This document shows, piece by piece, positions 35,451 through 47,049 of a stretch of DNA of 64,000 nt; the stretch's first letter is position 1, and every line of letters begins with the position of its first letter. The stretch is taken from positions 3,280,665 to 3,344,664 of the forward strand of contig CM055106.1 in the NCBI GenBank assembly GCA_029204225.1. Direction: 5' to 3'. This DNA is from Diphasiastrum complanatum. Its lineage: Eukaryota > Streptophyta > Lycopodiopsida > Lycopodiales > Lycopodiaceae. The position numbers and the translations under genes are program-made. The notes under the pieces are model-generated. The model was not told where the DNA came from. It saw only the letters and a program-made list of their open reading frames with translations, and did not search any database.

Positions 35451-37559
35451 TATTACTTCATTTCAGTTTGTTACACTTTTCATTCACAACCACTGTAATT
35501 TTTGAGGACTCGTAATTTTAAGTGGGTGGAAAAGAACATTTCATTGGCCTGTAAAATTCCATTTGAGATTTGAATCGGGTGAATTCATAGTCTATAGATC
35601 TTCATTAGTCATTAATGATGAATTATTGGTAACTTTCAACTAGTTCAAATAAAAGTAGAACTACTCTACAACTATATTGTAGGTCCGATCAGTGAATTAG
35701 AACCAGTTGGCCTTGCCACAAGGCAAGTCGACAGGACACGGTGTGTCGTCAACAACAATCTGGGCCATGTAGTTGCAATGCACTTTGCACTTCAGATCCC
35801 TTCAGGCCTTTTCACTAGCCATCTAATGGCTCTTCTACATCGAATGGCTCGCATTAGTCCTCAGTTGCCCGATCCTGACGATCGAACTAGTGTGGAAGTC
35901 GATCAACGAATGTCCATGATTCTATGCATCGAATAACGCTCCCTCCATACACAATACACCTGCAACCGCTACAGGCCTATTTGAACTGGCCGCGCAACTG
36001 ATCCGCGAGCTCTCTAACGCCATCTTCACGCTTCTTCACGTTGATTTCCAGTGATGGCCGCCCTGCTGATCACTCTATCTCCTCCAACGCTTCACGGCCG
36101 CCCACGGCTTCTTACAGGCAGGATCGCGCTGCTAGGGCGCCCATCCTCAGCTACTTACAGCTCTGAAAATGTCTTCCGACAAAGAGATATCCACGGTTTT
36201 GCTCTTTAAAACCCTAGCAGCTTTGAAGAGAAGGATATATTGGGCTTTACTTAGGATTTCCCTAAGCTTTCACCTGCAACTCCTATCTGGCTGAGGTCGC
36301 CCTACATCAGGCAATATTTTGCTCCAAACCGCAACGGTGTTCGATTGGATTCAAACCATTCACACATGCCAAGCAACCCTTCAAAAGATTTTCTAGCTTC
36401 ACTTTTTTGCTTGCCCTCTGATTCAGCTGACAATCCCCTGCCTTTGAATCTTCTTACAATTTTGAGCTATTCCACGAATCTCCACAGACTCAGTTTTGTG
36501 CTTCCTAACCAACAAACTGTCGTGAATTTGCAGCTCTCTGTTCTTGTCCGGTGTGCAAGCCACCAAGGGCTCTGACACCAAGTTACGAAAACACAGTTTA
36601 AACACCCGACCAGATCAATCACCATAGCACAACGTCAAGTGCAACAAGACAAGACAATAGAATTGCTCTCCTCAAACTGTATATTCAACCAATGAGTTAA
36701 GTAGAAAGATAAGTTGCTTAAAAGCACTCAAAGGGCTCGTAAAAGAAAGATGGCCTGATAACTCTAGAAATAAGCACACGTGGTGCCGTCGAAATAAGAA
36801 CGCACTGTATAAGTCGATCATTGCTATTTTAACTAGGGCTGTAAAAAGCACCTCCAAAAAAAACTAAAACTTTCTAGCACCCTTCAATAATTTCAGTACT
36901 TTTCAGCACTTGACATAGGTAGTTTTAGATGCACATATCTATCTCTACATAACTCCAAATTGACAAAAATTTGAGACAACATTTCTATGATCATATAATA
37001 CTTTTTAAAGTAGACAAACAAAAAAAGTATTGTCAAAATCACTGTGTTACACACTTATATATGATATTTCCAGTTTTAGTGATTTTTATCAGCACTTAAA
37101 AGGATAACTTTGAATGCACGTATCTATCTCTAGAGATCTCCAAATTCAATTTTTTTTTAATAGACATGTTTCTATAATCATATAGGATTTTTAAGAGTAG
37201 ACAGACTAAAAATTGAATGTAAAATTCACAACAATGTAGTCCCATATATGAAAATAGCAAAGTTTTATCATTACTCCCACGTGTTTGACACATCATATTT
37301 TACATATAAGTTACTCAAAATGAAGGTCTCATAATTTTTAATCGATAATTGTATATATGAAGAACACATGTGTGAAAAGATTTGATATGATTCATCATAG
37401 TTTATGAGATATGATTTTTTGAATAAGTGCTTGAAATGCACACTTTTGTGTGCATTTTGAAATGACTCTAGTGTTAATAGGTGCACCAACATAAGTAAGC
37501 TCTTTGTTCAAATCTTTCACTCTCAAAACAAATTGATGTCCACTCTCACTCTTTTCTTG
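35451..37559. other. No intact gene; retroelement fragments
   Basis: Contains a short hairpin, CTTGCC-ACAA-GGCAAG, near 35712 and a minus-strand primer-site-like sequence at 36567-36580. Two diverged, roughly 200-bp direct repeats with TTTTAGTGATTTTTATCAGCACTT-like text lie between 36890 and 37220. No host gene seen. Confidence 0.45.
36567..36580 (-). other. Primer-binding-site-like sequence (tRNA-iMet type)
   Basis: The minus strand reads TGGTGTCAGAGCCC, one mismatch from the initiator tRNA site. LTR-like sequence would lie to its right, starting near 36582, but no partner LTR was found. Confidence 0.45.
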
Positions 37560-37906
37560 GAAGCAGTGAAGAACTTGGTTCTTGAGGAAAAGTAATCTTG
37601 AGGTATTCTTGGACTCAGAGATCTTTTGAAGAGTCTTCCAAGCCTCTTGGGCCGAGGTACATGTGCTCCTACTTCTTTGAGCAAATCATTTGCAACATTC
37701 ATTTTAATACAATGAAGTGCAATCTTGCACCTTGTCTTCTATTTAGTTGCTTCTTGTGGATGGATTGGCTCATCTTCATCTCCATTCACAATATCCATCA
37801 AGTCTTATATGAAAAGGATGGATTCCATTCTTAACTTCCAAATTGAATAATTTGAAGAGTTCAATCTATCATTAGAATCCAAAAGATAGGCACTTATGGA
37901 TGCCAT
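37560..37906 (-). pseudogene. Copia-type gag N-terminus, broken
   Basis: On the minus strand a start codon at 37906 opens MASISAYLLDSND, then LNSSNYSIWKLRMESIL. This is the conserved start of copia gag proteins (the NY--WK-RM block). Two in-frame stops follow, one after ILFI and one after EATK, before KIALHCIKMNVANDLLKE. The frame fades near 37560. The fitting primer site is 800 bp upstream at 38701-38713. Confidence 0.75.
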
Positions 37907-38700
37907 CTTCAATAATAGGAAGATAGATTCAATGAAACAAGATAGATTGTAGAAGATATGATCACTACTAGCTATCCCACTCTCTTTGGGACTTGAGATG
38001 AATCACTCTCTGATTTCTCAACAAGATCTAAGATGATCTTGAGCTTGATCTATCTTCAAGATCCAAACCTAGTTCAATTTACTATAGATTTGATCAAAAC
38101 TAGTCTCCTTCCTTGATCTTAACTTCACAAGAAGGGTGAATCCACCTATACTAAAACAAAAGCACTTTATAGCACACAAATGTCTTACAAATAAAGCCTT
38201 TTAAATTCAGGTTGAATCACATTGACATATCCAATTACAAACCTATCTAGAACCGAGTAGAATAGAAACACAATTTTCATTAGTTTTATATTTCTAGATG
38301 ATAAAAAAAAAATCAAAACACTTGATCTAAATCAAAAAGGTGTATTTTAGGACCTTAAGAAGCCTAAAAACGACCTAATTAATCTCTCAAATGGCTGATC
38401 CAAGTTTCTAAAAAGTAGTGGCATTCAAATCCTTATCAAAATCTCTATTAGAAATCATGTACTCGAAGATTCAACTCATAAGAACTTTCTAATTTGGCTT
38501 GATTGAATGGAAATGGCAATCTCGGTTCCTAGAGCTATAACTCAGCAAAACAAGTTCCCTTTGATCTATTCTCACTCAAATGAAACCAAATTTAAAGGTA
38601 CAATCACTAGATTAGCAACTAGTAGCAAGGGAAAACTCAATAGTACTCAAATCTAGGATCTGAGCTTGAGAAAATCAAATCTAAAACTCACTTTTGATTA

Positions 38701-38713
38701 GGATCTGATACCA
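38701..38713 (-). other. Primer binding site (tRNA-iMet type) of the gag remnant's element
   Basis: The minus strand reads TGGTATCAGATCC directly next to sequence starting TGACAAAATTTT on the plus strand, the expected LTR edge. It faces the gag remnant to its left. The far LTR edge is not recognised. Confidence 0.6.
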
Positions 38714-39011
38714 TGACAAAATTTTACAGCAAATTCAATCTCAATCAATCCTAAAAGTGATGGAAAGTGCATAAATCAAAGATCTAGATTCAAACTATGA
38801 GCTAGAATCAAGACTACCAAAACTAGATAATTTGGCATTTAACTCCACAATAGATCTCCTATAGAGAGTTTGCAAAAAACTAGATCATAGTCTAAAAGCT
38901 AGTCGAGCATTTTAATCGCAAAGCTTACTTCTTTAGCTCATATCTCATAAACACAATAGCCACGCTAAGGATAACTTTCAAATATCCAAGTACTATCTAC
39001 ATGTAGAGACT

Positions 39012-41625
39012 TCGCATCATGCACTTTGGTTGTAGCAGTAACGTACATGATCTTGGATGATGTAAATATACAAGGGTAAATCAGGAGAGAGCCATATATG
39101 AGGAGCTGGAGCTGCAAATGGAAATTATGCTGGAGGTAGAAATGGAAATGAAGTTTATGCTAGATCTGGAAATCAAGTTTATGCACCTAGAGTTGCAATT
39201 AGAGCTGGAGAAAATTACGTTTAGGTTTTTTATGTTTCTTCGTGTATGTGTTTATGTTCAAAGCGCCCATCACCCGTAGGCTGGGAGATTTTTTACCCTC
39301 ATATGTTTACAACATCAAAGAAACCATAGGCATGTGCGTGCAATGGCCTCTCCCATGTACAAACCTCTGTAAATAATGTATTGATGTTTATGTTTTTCAT
39401 TTATTCGTGTATGTGTTCATGTCAAAACGCAGACAATGCTTGACAAATATGCATATCCAACGTTAGATGTATCGATACACATCTAACGTATCCATACGCA
39501 TCAGATCTCCTATCCCTTGTTGAGCATCAGTGATGCATCACACAAAATATGTAAAGTACAATACAAAGTAGGAGTTCAGTCCATATGCGGACAACTAAAT
39601 AAGAGTATAACTTATACGATTATAAAATTGAAAAGGTGCAGGAAATGAATTGCAAAAATATTGAAAACCACATGAGTAGATGGCCTGTAGAACCCGTAGT
39701 AAGCCTACAAGTCTAAAACCACATGTGTTTGTAATCTATTGATATTATTTTGAGACAGTTAAAGATATTTCATCTCATATGTCCATAGGTCTAAAAACCT
39801 ATCTCACACTGCTTACAACTTAGCCATTAATTACTGAATTCTATGATCCTATTATACTTCCAATGGCATCGGGTGGTAAGATTGGGTGATACAAGATTCT
39901 CAGGTACTACTGGTAGTTGGTACCACCTAAAAGTAGCGAAGTGTGAAAAATAGAATAGTAGATACTTTAGGAACTCTTTGCACAGACTCGGTTATTAACA
40001 ATCCATATTACAATAGCTCATGTCATTTTCAAAATTAGGAAATAGCTCAATACATGTCACGATTTCTCAATATTCTCGATCTTTGTATCTTGCTCTTCTA
40101 CGATCTCTCTATATCAATTGCAATGAATGTAATCTTATATGTAATTGTTCTGAGAATTATGTATGTTGCATTTAGAATTCCTATCAATTATTTTAATTTG
40201 TTATTTTAGTAGAAGTCAATTGTTTTTTATGAGACAGAATTTTATTTTAGAACAAAATTTCGTACGAGATTATTTTCTTTTGTAAATGTTTTTCAGTTTG
40301 ATTTTTTTGTACAATGACTAACACATGATGATTGTTTCATCTCTCGCTGTTTATTTCCACAGTTGAAATCTGTATCAGGATAAGTTAAGAATTTAGTATT
40401 TAGTATCAGGCGAATAATATCGATTCGCACTAAATACGAGGCTTGTAGTGCGAATCGAGATTGTTTGCCTAATGTTAAAACACAAAATTTCTAACTTTTC
40501 CTTATGTAAATTTCAACAATCATCATGTGTTAGTCATTGTAAAAAAAAAAAAAAAAAACAAACTAAAAAATATTTTCAAAAAAACAAATTCTGTACGAAA
40601 TTTTTTTCTAGAATATAATTGTATGTCATGAAAAACCAACGACTTGTATTAAAATAACAAATTAAAATTCATAACAATTTTCTACACGTTGCTACTATTA
40701 GGTGATACTAATTATCAACGATATAAGAGAATTTTCTATTTTCCAATCTGATCATCTAATGCTATTGGAAGTGTGATAAGATCATAGAATTCAGGTAATT
40801 AATGGTTAAGCTCTAGACAGCGTGAGATACGTTCTTAGACTTGTTGATATATGAGTTGAAATATTTTTAATTGTTTCAAACTGATGTCAATAGGTCACAG
40901 ACACATTTCGTTTTAGACTTTTAGGCCTATTACGAATTCTACGAATTATGATCGTGTATTCATATGATTTTCGATATTTTTGCAGTTCATTTTCTACAAC
41001 TTTTCAACTTTATTATTGTATAAGTTACACATTTATTTACTTGTCTGCATATGGACTAAGTTCTCAGTTTGTATTGTATTGTAAATATTTTATGTCATGC
41101 ACCACTGATGCTCAACAGCAGATAGAGGATCCGATGATACGTTAGATATGTATCGACATATCCAACGTTGGATACACATATTTGTCAAGCATAGTCTACG
41201 CTTTGACATGAATACATACATGAACAAATAAAAAAAATAAACATCAATAATACTTATCATTATTTACAGAGGTTCGTACTCGGGAGAGGCCATTGTATGC
41301 ACATGCCTATGGTTTCTTTCATGTTGATAACATATGAGGGTGATAGAGCTCCCAGCCTACGAGTGATGGCCGCTATGAACATAAACACATACAAGAAGAA
41401 ACATAAAAAATTTAAAAATTATTTTTTTCAACAACTCCCAACTCCAGAGGCGCATGAACTCCATCTCTAGATCTAACATGAACGCCATCTCCATCTCTAC
41501 CTCCAGCATAATTTCGATTTGCAGCTCCCATGTCCATATGTATGGCTCTTTTTTTATTTGTCTTTGTAGATTTACATCATCCAAAATCATCTACGTTATT
41601 GATACAATCAAAGTGCATGATGCGA
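39012..41625. repeat. Long inverted repeat with arms of about 1.4 and 1.2 kb
   Basis: The left end TCGCATCATGCAC is answered by GTGCATGATGCGA at the right end. The two halves are complementary throughout with substitutions and indels. Examples are GTACAATGACTAACACATGA against its complement at about 40522-40541, and the centre CGATTCGCACTA against TAGTGCGAATCG near 40424-40460. The loop is only about 13 bases. Arms differ in length by about 250 bp. There is no clear target duplication, transposase or LTR, so this is a foldback-type element or an inverted duplication. Both arms carry related open frames in opposite directions. Confidence 0.85.
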
Positions 41626-41649
41626 AAATGCACTTGAGCTTGTAAATCA

Positions 41650-41790
<141 letters not shown>

Positions 41791-43387
41791 ATCTTGCATC
41801 ATTGAAAAGGCCATTTTATTTTGATAGGCAAAAATTTAGATAACTTATGACAATTATTTTTTTGCTAGGATCATATGTAACAAACTCATTCTATTTGAAT
41901 TAAAAATCCAATTAATTTAAATACAATAATGAAGATAAATTCTAGAACAAAATTATGTTTTGTTTTTTTATTCTCTACAGTTTGATAAATTCATGGATAG
42001 AAAAATGGTATTGAAAAACTATTAGCTAATCTAAAGCTGAAAGATATTATGAATCGTATACAAAAGAAATTCGATTGTTTGACAAAGGAAAAATCTACTA
42101 GAGATATTTGGAAACATCTTCTAATTTTTTTTTAAAAAAACTTTTTTTGTTTGAACGTCTTAAATTGATTAAATTCTTTGTTCAAACATAAACGAGTTTG
42201 AAATGGATCATTCAATTGGTCAGAACGTGCAATGATTCAATTACTACAATTGCCTTATTTTAAAACGTCTAATGAAGGCTTGAAAAAAACTACCAAATGG
42301 AAGCATGATTAGGAACAGAAATTGAAACATGATATAGAAATTACTACTTAATTCCTAGCATCGATTCTTAATCTTTATGAATTAATTAGACAATTTTGCT
42401 CATAGTTGGTGGACAATCAATTGAAATAGACTACTATTGTTATGACTTATAGAAAAACTTTTCTTCAACAATTTACAACCATCATTATTGTTATTTATCA
42501 AAAAAAAAATCATTAATCATTGATTATATTCTGTTTATCGATTTTATCTTCCATTTGTTTTATCACATTTCGGAAGACATATCCTTTATTTTTTTTATTC
42601 AAAACATTACGAGAGCTTTGTAGAATATTTCAAATATTCTCATAATGTTAGTATTTGTTAAAAAAAAGTCAACTGTTAAAAAGCCATCTATTCGATCAAG
42701 TGTAAGATGGCAAAAAGAGAGGTGACGATTTTTCTCTCAATTTTATAAACTAGGAGATTCACCTTTCTCCCAAACGCCAATGCAATGTGAGAAATGAAAT
42801 TCGAAATTGCAAACTACAAATTGCCATGGAATATTTCAAATGCTCTATAAAGCTCACACATTGTTCTTTCAAATAATAGTTTATATTCTATATTTGTTGA
42901 AACTGAATCATGAAAATACTATACATATTTTTATGTGCAATTAAAATTTCTCATTATTTCATACACTTTTTTTTTCATGTTCTTACAAATATAAAAAAAA
43001 TAATATGGTTTGAAAATAATTATAACTCTATTTTGTAAATCATATCAAAAAAAAAACTATAAATTATACTTGTCAATTTATTTTTCTACTGATTTTCGTT
43101 TTGAAATCTTTTTTGTAAATTGAAAATAAAAAATCATTATGATAGTCTTGGTTCAATTTTCATTTCCCGTTTGATAAGGCTAATCTTGAATTTTGGATGT
43201 AAACATATAATTGTTAGTAAGAAACTATTAGCAATTTTCTAATAAATATTCAAAGGTCTGAAGATTGCATATGAAATATGATTTAGTTCTTGACCTAATC
43301 AACTTGAGCTTATTTATTGGATAATACAAAAATTGCCCATGAGTCGAATTTACCAATAGTAATAAAAAAAAAGGCTATGTCAAAGGA

Positions 43388-43574
43388 TATCGACATACAC
43401 GATAAGCAAATAAGATGCAATAATCGGACTTCATTCAGAATATCAAACGCGAAATTTATTTTCCACTTATTTCATTCCAATTTGTTTGAAATAGTTCTAT
43501 TCGATTTGTTCTTGTTAGAAAAATAGTATTTAATATTTTCAAACGACTTTGCAACGTCTATGCCCTGTAATCCT

Positions 43575-43622
<48 letters not shown>

Positions 43623-44063
43623 TTTGATAAGGGAATAAAAGATTATCATGACAAACACTACATATGTTTCAGAGTTTAAATATGAAGTGTCATGTGAATT
43701 GCAAGAGAATACAAAATATTATTACAATTTAATACAAGTCTTTGCTTCATTAACACCATAATTAAAATGGTGAAGAAGGCCGAGAAATTGTATAATTGCG
43801 TTATTTATGAATAGTTAATAAAGCGCAAGTGAGCGGGCTACCGAATTTTTTGTGCATGAGTTAGAAGTGTCCACTATTACCTAAGATAGTACGAGAAGAA
43901 GGCCTTGTATCGACATACACGGTAAGCAGATAAGATGTGATAATTGGACTTCATTCAGAATATCAAACGCGTAATATATTTTCCACTTAATTTCATTCCA
44001 ATTTGTTTTTCTATTCAATTTGTTCTTGTTAAAAAAAACAGGATTTAATATTTTCAAAAACGA
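43388..44063 (+). repeat. Pair of ~155-bp direct repeats, 520 bp apart
   Basis: Copies at about 43388-43547 and 43908-44063 share ATCGACATACACG, GGACTTCATTCAGAATATCA, TTTTCCACTTA and AATTTGTTCTTGTTA-like text with small indels. The GA microsatellite 43578-43619 lies between them. Confidence 0.8.
43578..43619. repeat. (GA)n microsatellite
   Basis: About 21 GA units. Confidence 0.95.
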
Positions 44064-45273
44064 AAAAGTCGGATGCAATCAACAAAACGATCACAAAACA
44101 ATATCAACCAACTAAACTATCGAATTATATTTTTGGATCAAATATCTATATGCAAGGTGACCGCACAATACCTGGAAAATTTCAAAAATTGTGATAACGA
44201 ATGCAAAAACAGAAGAAAAGTCCACTGCTTTTTTGTTTGGCGCTGATTTCCTGCTCACAACTGAAACTCAACACACTCGAAACTGGATTGATGTATCCAA
44301 ATTATAGGCCATCAAATGAATGTCTTTGCTTTCTAGTTATACTTTCTAAAATGAAGGCTATATTTCTAGTTTGAAAAGGAACTGCAAAAGATAATTCAAT
44401 GCCACGCTATGGTGCCGCTTTGTATAGCGTTACTTTTCTGCTCACGTCCACAGAACTTCCTTCCCTATCTGTATGCAAATGTCGTAGGAAACTATGCACC
44501 TGCATGCAAAGTATCTCAAAAGATGATCATTGAGTTCGTACAAGGACAATGCATGCAAAAACAAATACACTTGAAAAAACCAGATTTAAGTTCGCAGAAG
44601 ATTGTTGCACCTTGCCTGAAAACATATCCATCCAGCAAAAGTGGAGATGAAGCCATTAGAAGAAGCCAATCTCGAGATTCATGAAAATACCTTGAAAACT
44701 TTCAAAATCGTGATCTAAAACACTGGAAGCTGTTCGCTGGACTTGCTAGATCTTTTCAAGATCTAGCCACGCAAATCCAACTCCAAACTGGTCACTACTC
44801 TGCTGCAAAGTGATCACCAGCAGGATGCACCTATATTGTCACCAAATTAGCGGTCAAACTACTGCAAATGCGCCAAGACTTTTCTTCTTACTGATGCACG
44901 TGCTACTTTCCTACGTTCTAGTCTGTGCTGGTCGCTACTCTGCTCTTTGCTGATGTACGTTCTACTTTGATGTGTTCTAGTCTATGCTGGTCGCTACTCT
45001 GCCCTGCTGCAGATGCCCCTTCTCTACTTTGCTGCTGGTCGCTACTCTGCCCTGCTACAGATACGGCTTCTCTTTGCTACTGCTCGTAGAGAAACAAATT
45101 GCTGCCTACACAAAATGCGCCTGCAGACTGATCGCTGTTGTGCCGAAAACTGGTCGCTGGCCTCGTAGCATAAACGTTTTGAAGAAAAACACTGTACATC
45201 TGCCTGCACACTGAAAAAAAACAGCCGCAGATCTGTCTGCATACTGATCACTCCTCTCTCCAAAACTGATTGT

Positions 45274-45286
45274 GATTCTGATACCA
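45274..45286 (-). other. Primer-binding-site-like sequence (tRNA-iMet type)
   Basis: The minus strand reads TGGTATCAGAATC, matching the initiator tRNA site over its first ten bases. A possible LTR edge, TGTACCC, starts four bases beyond at 45291. No partner LTR found. Confidence 0.45.
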
Positions 45287-46139
45287 AACATGTACCCAAA
45301 AACATGTGTACTTCGCATGATAAACAGATGCACTTTATTTAGAAACAAACACATCGTATGCAAAAGCAACAATATCACATGCAAAGACTTAATTGTAATA
45401 ATAAGCCAGCAGCAAGGAGGAGAGCAGGACCACAGAGGCAGCAAGGACGGACACAGCAAACTACGGCACACACCCGGACAGAAGGACTAAGAGCACACCA
45501 ACCAGCACAGCATGGCCATGAAGTAGGAGCAGCCATAAAACCAGGGGAGAGGCGACGACAGTACCAAAGGAGCATGTGAGAACAAGGACACGAGGCCAGG
45601 GGTGAATCAAGGGGAAGAACAAGCCCTACGGTCCAAAAACAAACCCAAAAAAACCATCAAAAGAAGCCAAAAAAAACTAAGCCCAGGCACAGAACCATAA
45701 AAGACTTGGGGCACAAAGCAAAGACAATACAAAAGTAGAGCACCAAGAAAATACCACAGAACAAAAATAAAAACAAGTCGTAGAGATAAAAAATTACTGG
45801 CCAAAGAGTAAGTGCTTGTATTTGTTTCAGAAAAATTTAATCCAACAAAAAGCAAACAGTGAAAATAATCCAGATTTCAAAGCTACTAAAATACCAAGCA
45901 AAAACAATCTTATATATCGTCAAGTCTCAGGTTTAGGGGAAGCATCCACGATAGTGATGTAAATATAGCACAGTGTACAACAAACTGCATACTATATTAA
46001 AGTACAAAATGACAATCTGTGTCCAGCATATACCTGAAAGGCTGAAACCCATAACAGCATTAATCCATGTTCAGGAAAAAAATTGCAGGACAGCGAGTGT
46101 TAAGAATAGTACTTAGTCCATCAATAGAAAATATAGTAA

Positions 46140-46143
46140 TGTG

Positions 46144-46187
<44 letters not shown>
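46140..46187. repeat. (GT)n microsatellite
   Basis: About 23 TG/GT units with one C interruption. Confidence 0.95.
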
Positions 46188-46188
<1 letters not shown>

Positions 46189-46718
46189 GACCTATTAGAT
46201 GTTGTGGAGCACCAAAAGATTTGGAAATCAAACTAATTTATGAGTATCACTCTAAAATTGAATACGCATTTCAAGGGTGAGTCTGTGTGTGTTTTTTAAC
46301 CTATTAGATGTTATTGAGCACACATTAGAGATTTGAAAATCAAGCTAAATGATTTATAACTATCATTTTGAGATCAAGGTATACTATTTCCCAAACTAAG
46401 GGCCCATGACTAATTGTTTGCATTGACCATAGTCTAAGAAAGCCAACCAAGAAACAATGATGATTAGTCTTACAATAAAGTTAGTCCATTGCAAACATCA
46501 ACACAAACCTTCCAAAGCAAAAATGGAGAGAAAGTGGAAGTCAGAAGACTTGTATCATGTTCAAAAGACCAAACAGAATACACTCATCAACCATGACCAT
46601 CATCCACAAACCTTTGTGAAGTTAAAAACTGTGTGACAACCAAGGCTGCCAAACAACTCCCAATCCGAGCCTGCTGCCTGTCCAAATAAGCTAGTGCTTT
46701 TTTTACTTACCATCACCA

Positions 46719-47049
46719 TCACCAATAATCTCCACAGAAACAGAAGCCATCCTTAAAATGGTGGGATCTGTTCGCATCCATCACACTGATCTCAAGCCCG
46801 ATTAGACGATCTTTGTGGCATTGTGACAGTCACCACACACCCGAAGATTCTTCTTGATGCGAATAGGTGTCCCAGGAAGCGTGTTGATGAGCCAAAGCAA
46901 AGGCCAGCTCTTCTAGGTGTTGACACAAAACATTCTCCTCCTCGTCCTCCACATCATCCAGCGCAAAGCTTAAATCAGGTACATACCCTGCCTCCATCAA
47001 CTATCCTGTTCAGCCAGAATCTCCTTGCTTTGCAATTGAGTTGCATCAC
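46719..47049 (-). pseudogene. DYW deaminase domain relic, frameshifted from the PPR gene
   Basis: Directly after the stop of the PPR frame, other frames read VGDATQLQSKEILAE, then LMEAGYVPDLSFALDDVEDE and [11 protein letters not shown]. After another shift comes [20 protein letters not shown], and after a further one [19 protein letters not shown] with the terminal CFCGDYW and stop. This is a DYW domain in correct order. HLE gives the HxE deaminase site, CGDCH is the zinc-binding motif, and DYW are the last residues. It needs at least four frame changes and has small gaps, so it is not translated with the PPR. The domain normally performs C-to-U editing of organelle RNA. Confidence 0.88.

Larger units (their letters stand above)
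44401..46718. other. No intact gene; retroelement leader-like DNA
   Basis: A 91-codon frame at 44409-44684 has no recognised domain. From 44880 to 45080 a ~62-bp unit with CTGGTCGCTACTCTGC repeats about three times. A minus-strand primer-site-like sequence follows at 45274. Beyond that lies purine-rich, LTR-like sequence and a GT microsatellite. The last few hundred bases are the 3' flank of the PPR gene. Confidence 0.45.

Noticed and set aside
44409-44684. 91-codon plus-strand frame as a gene
   Set aside because: No domain, no splice or promoter signals, and it lies in retroelement-like sequence.
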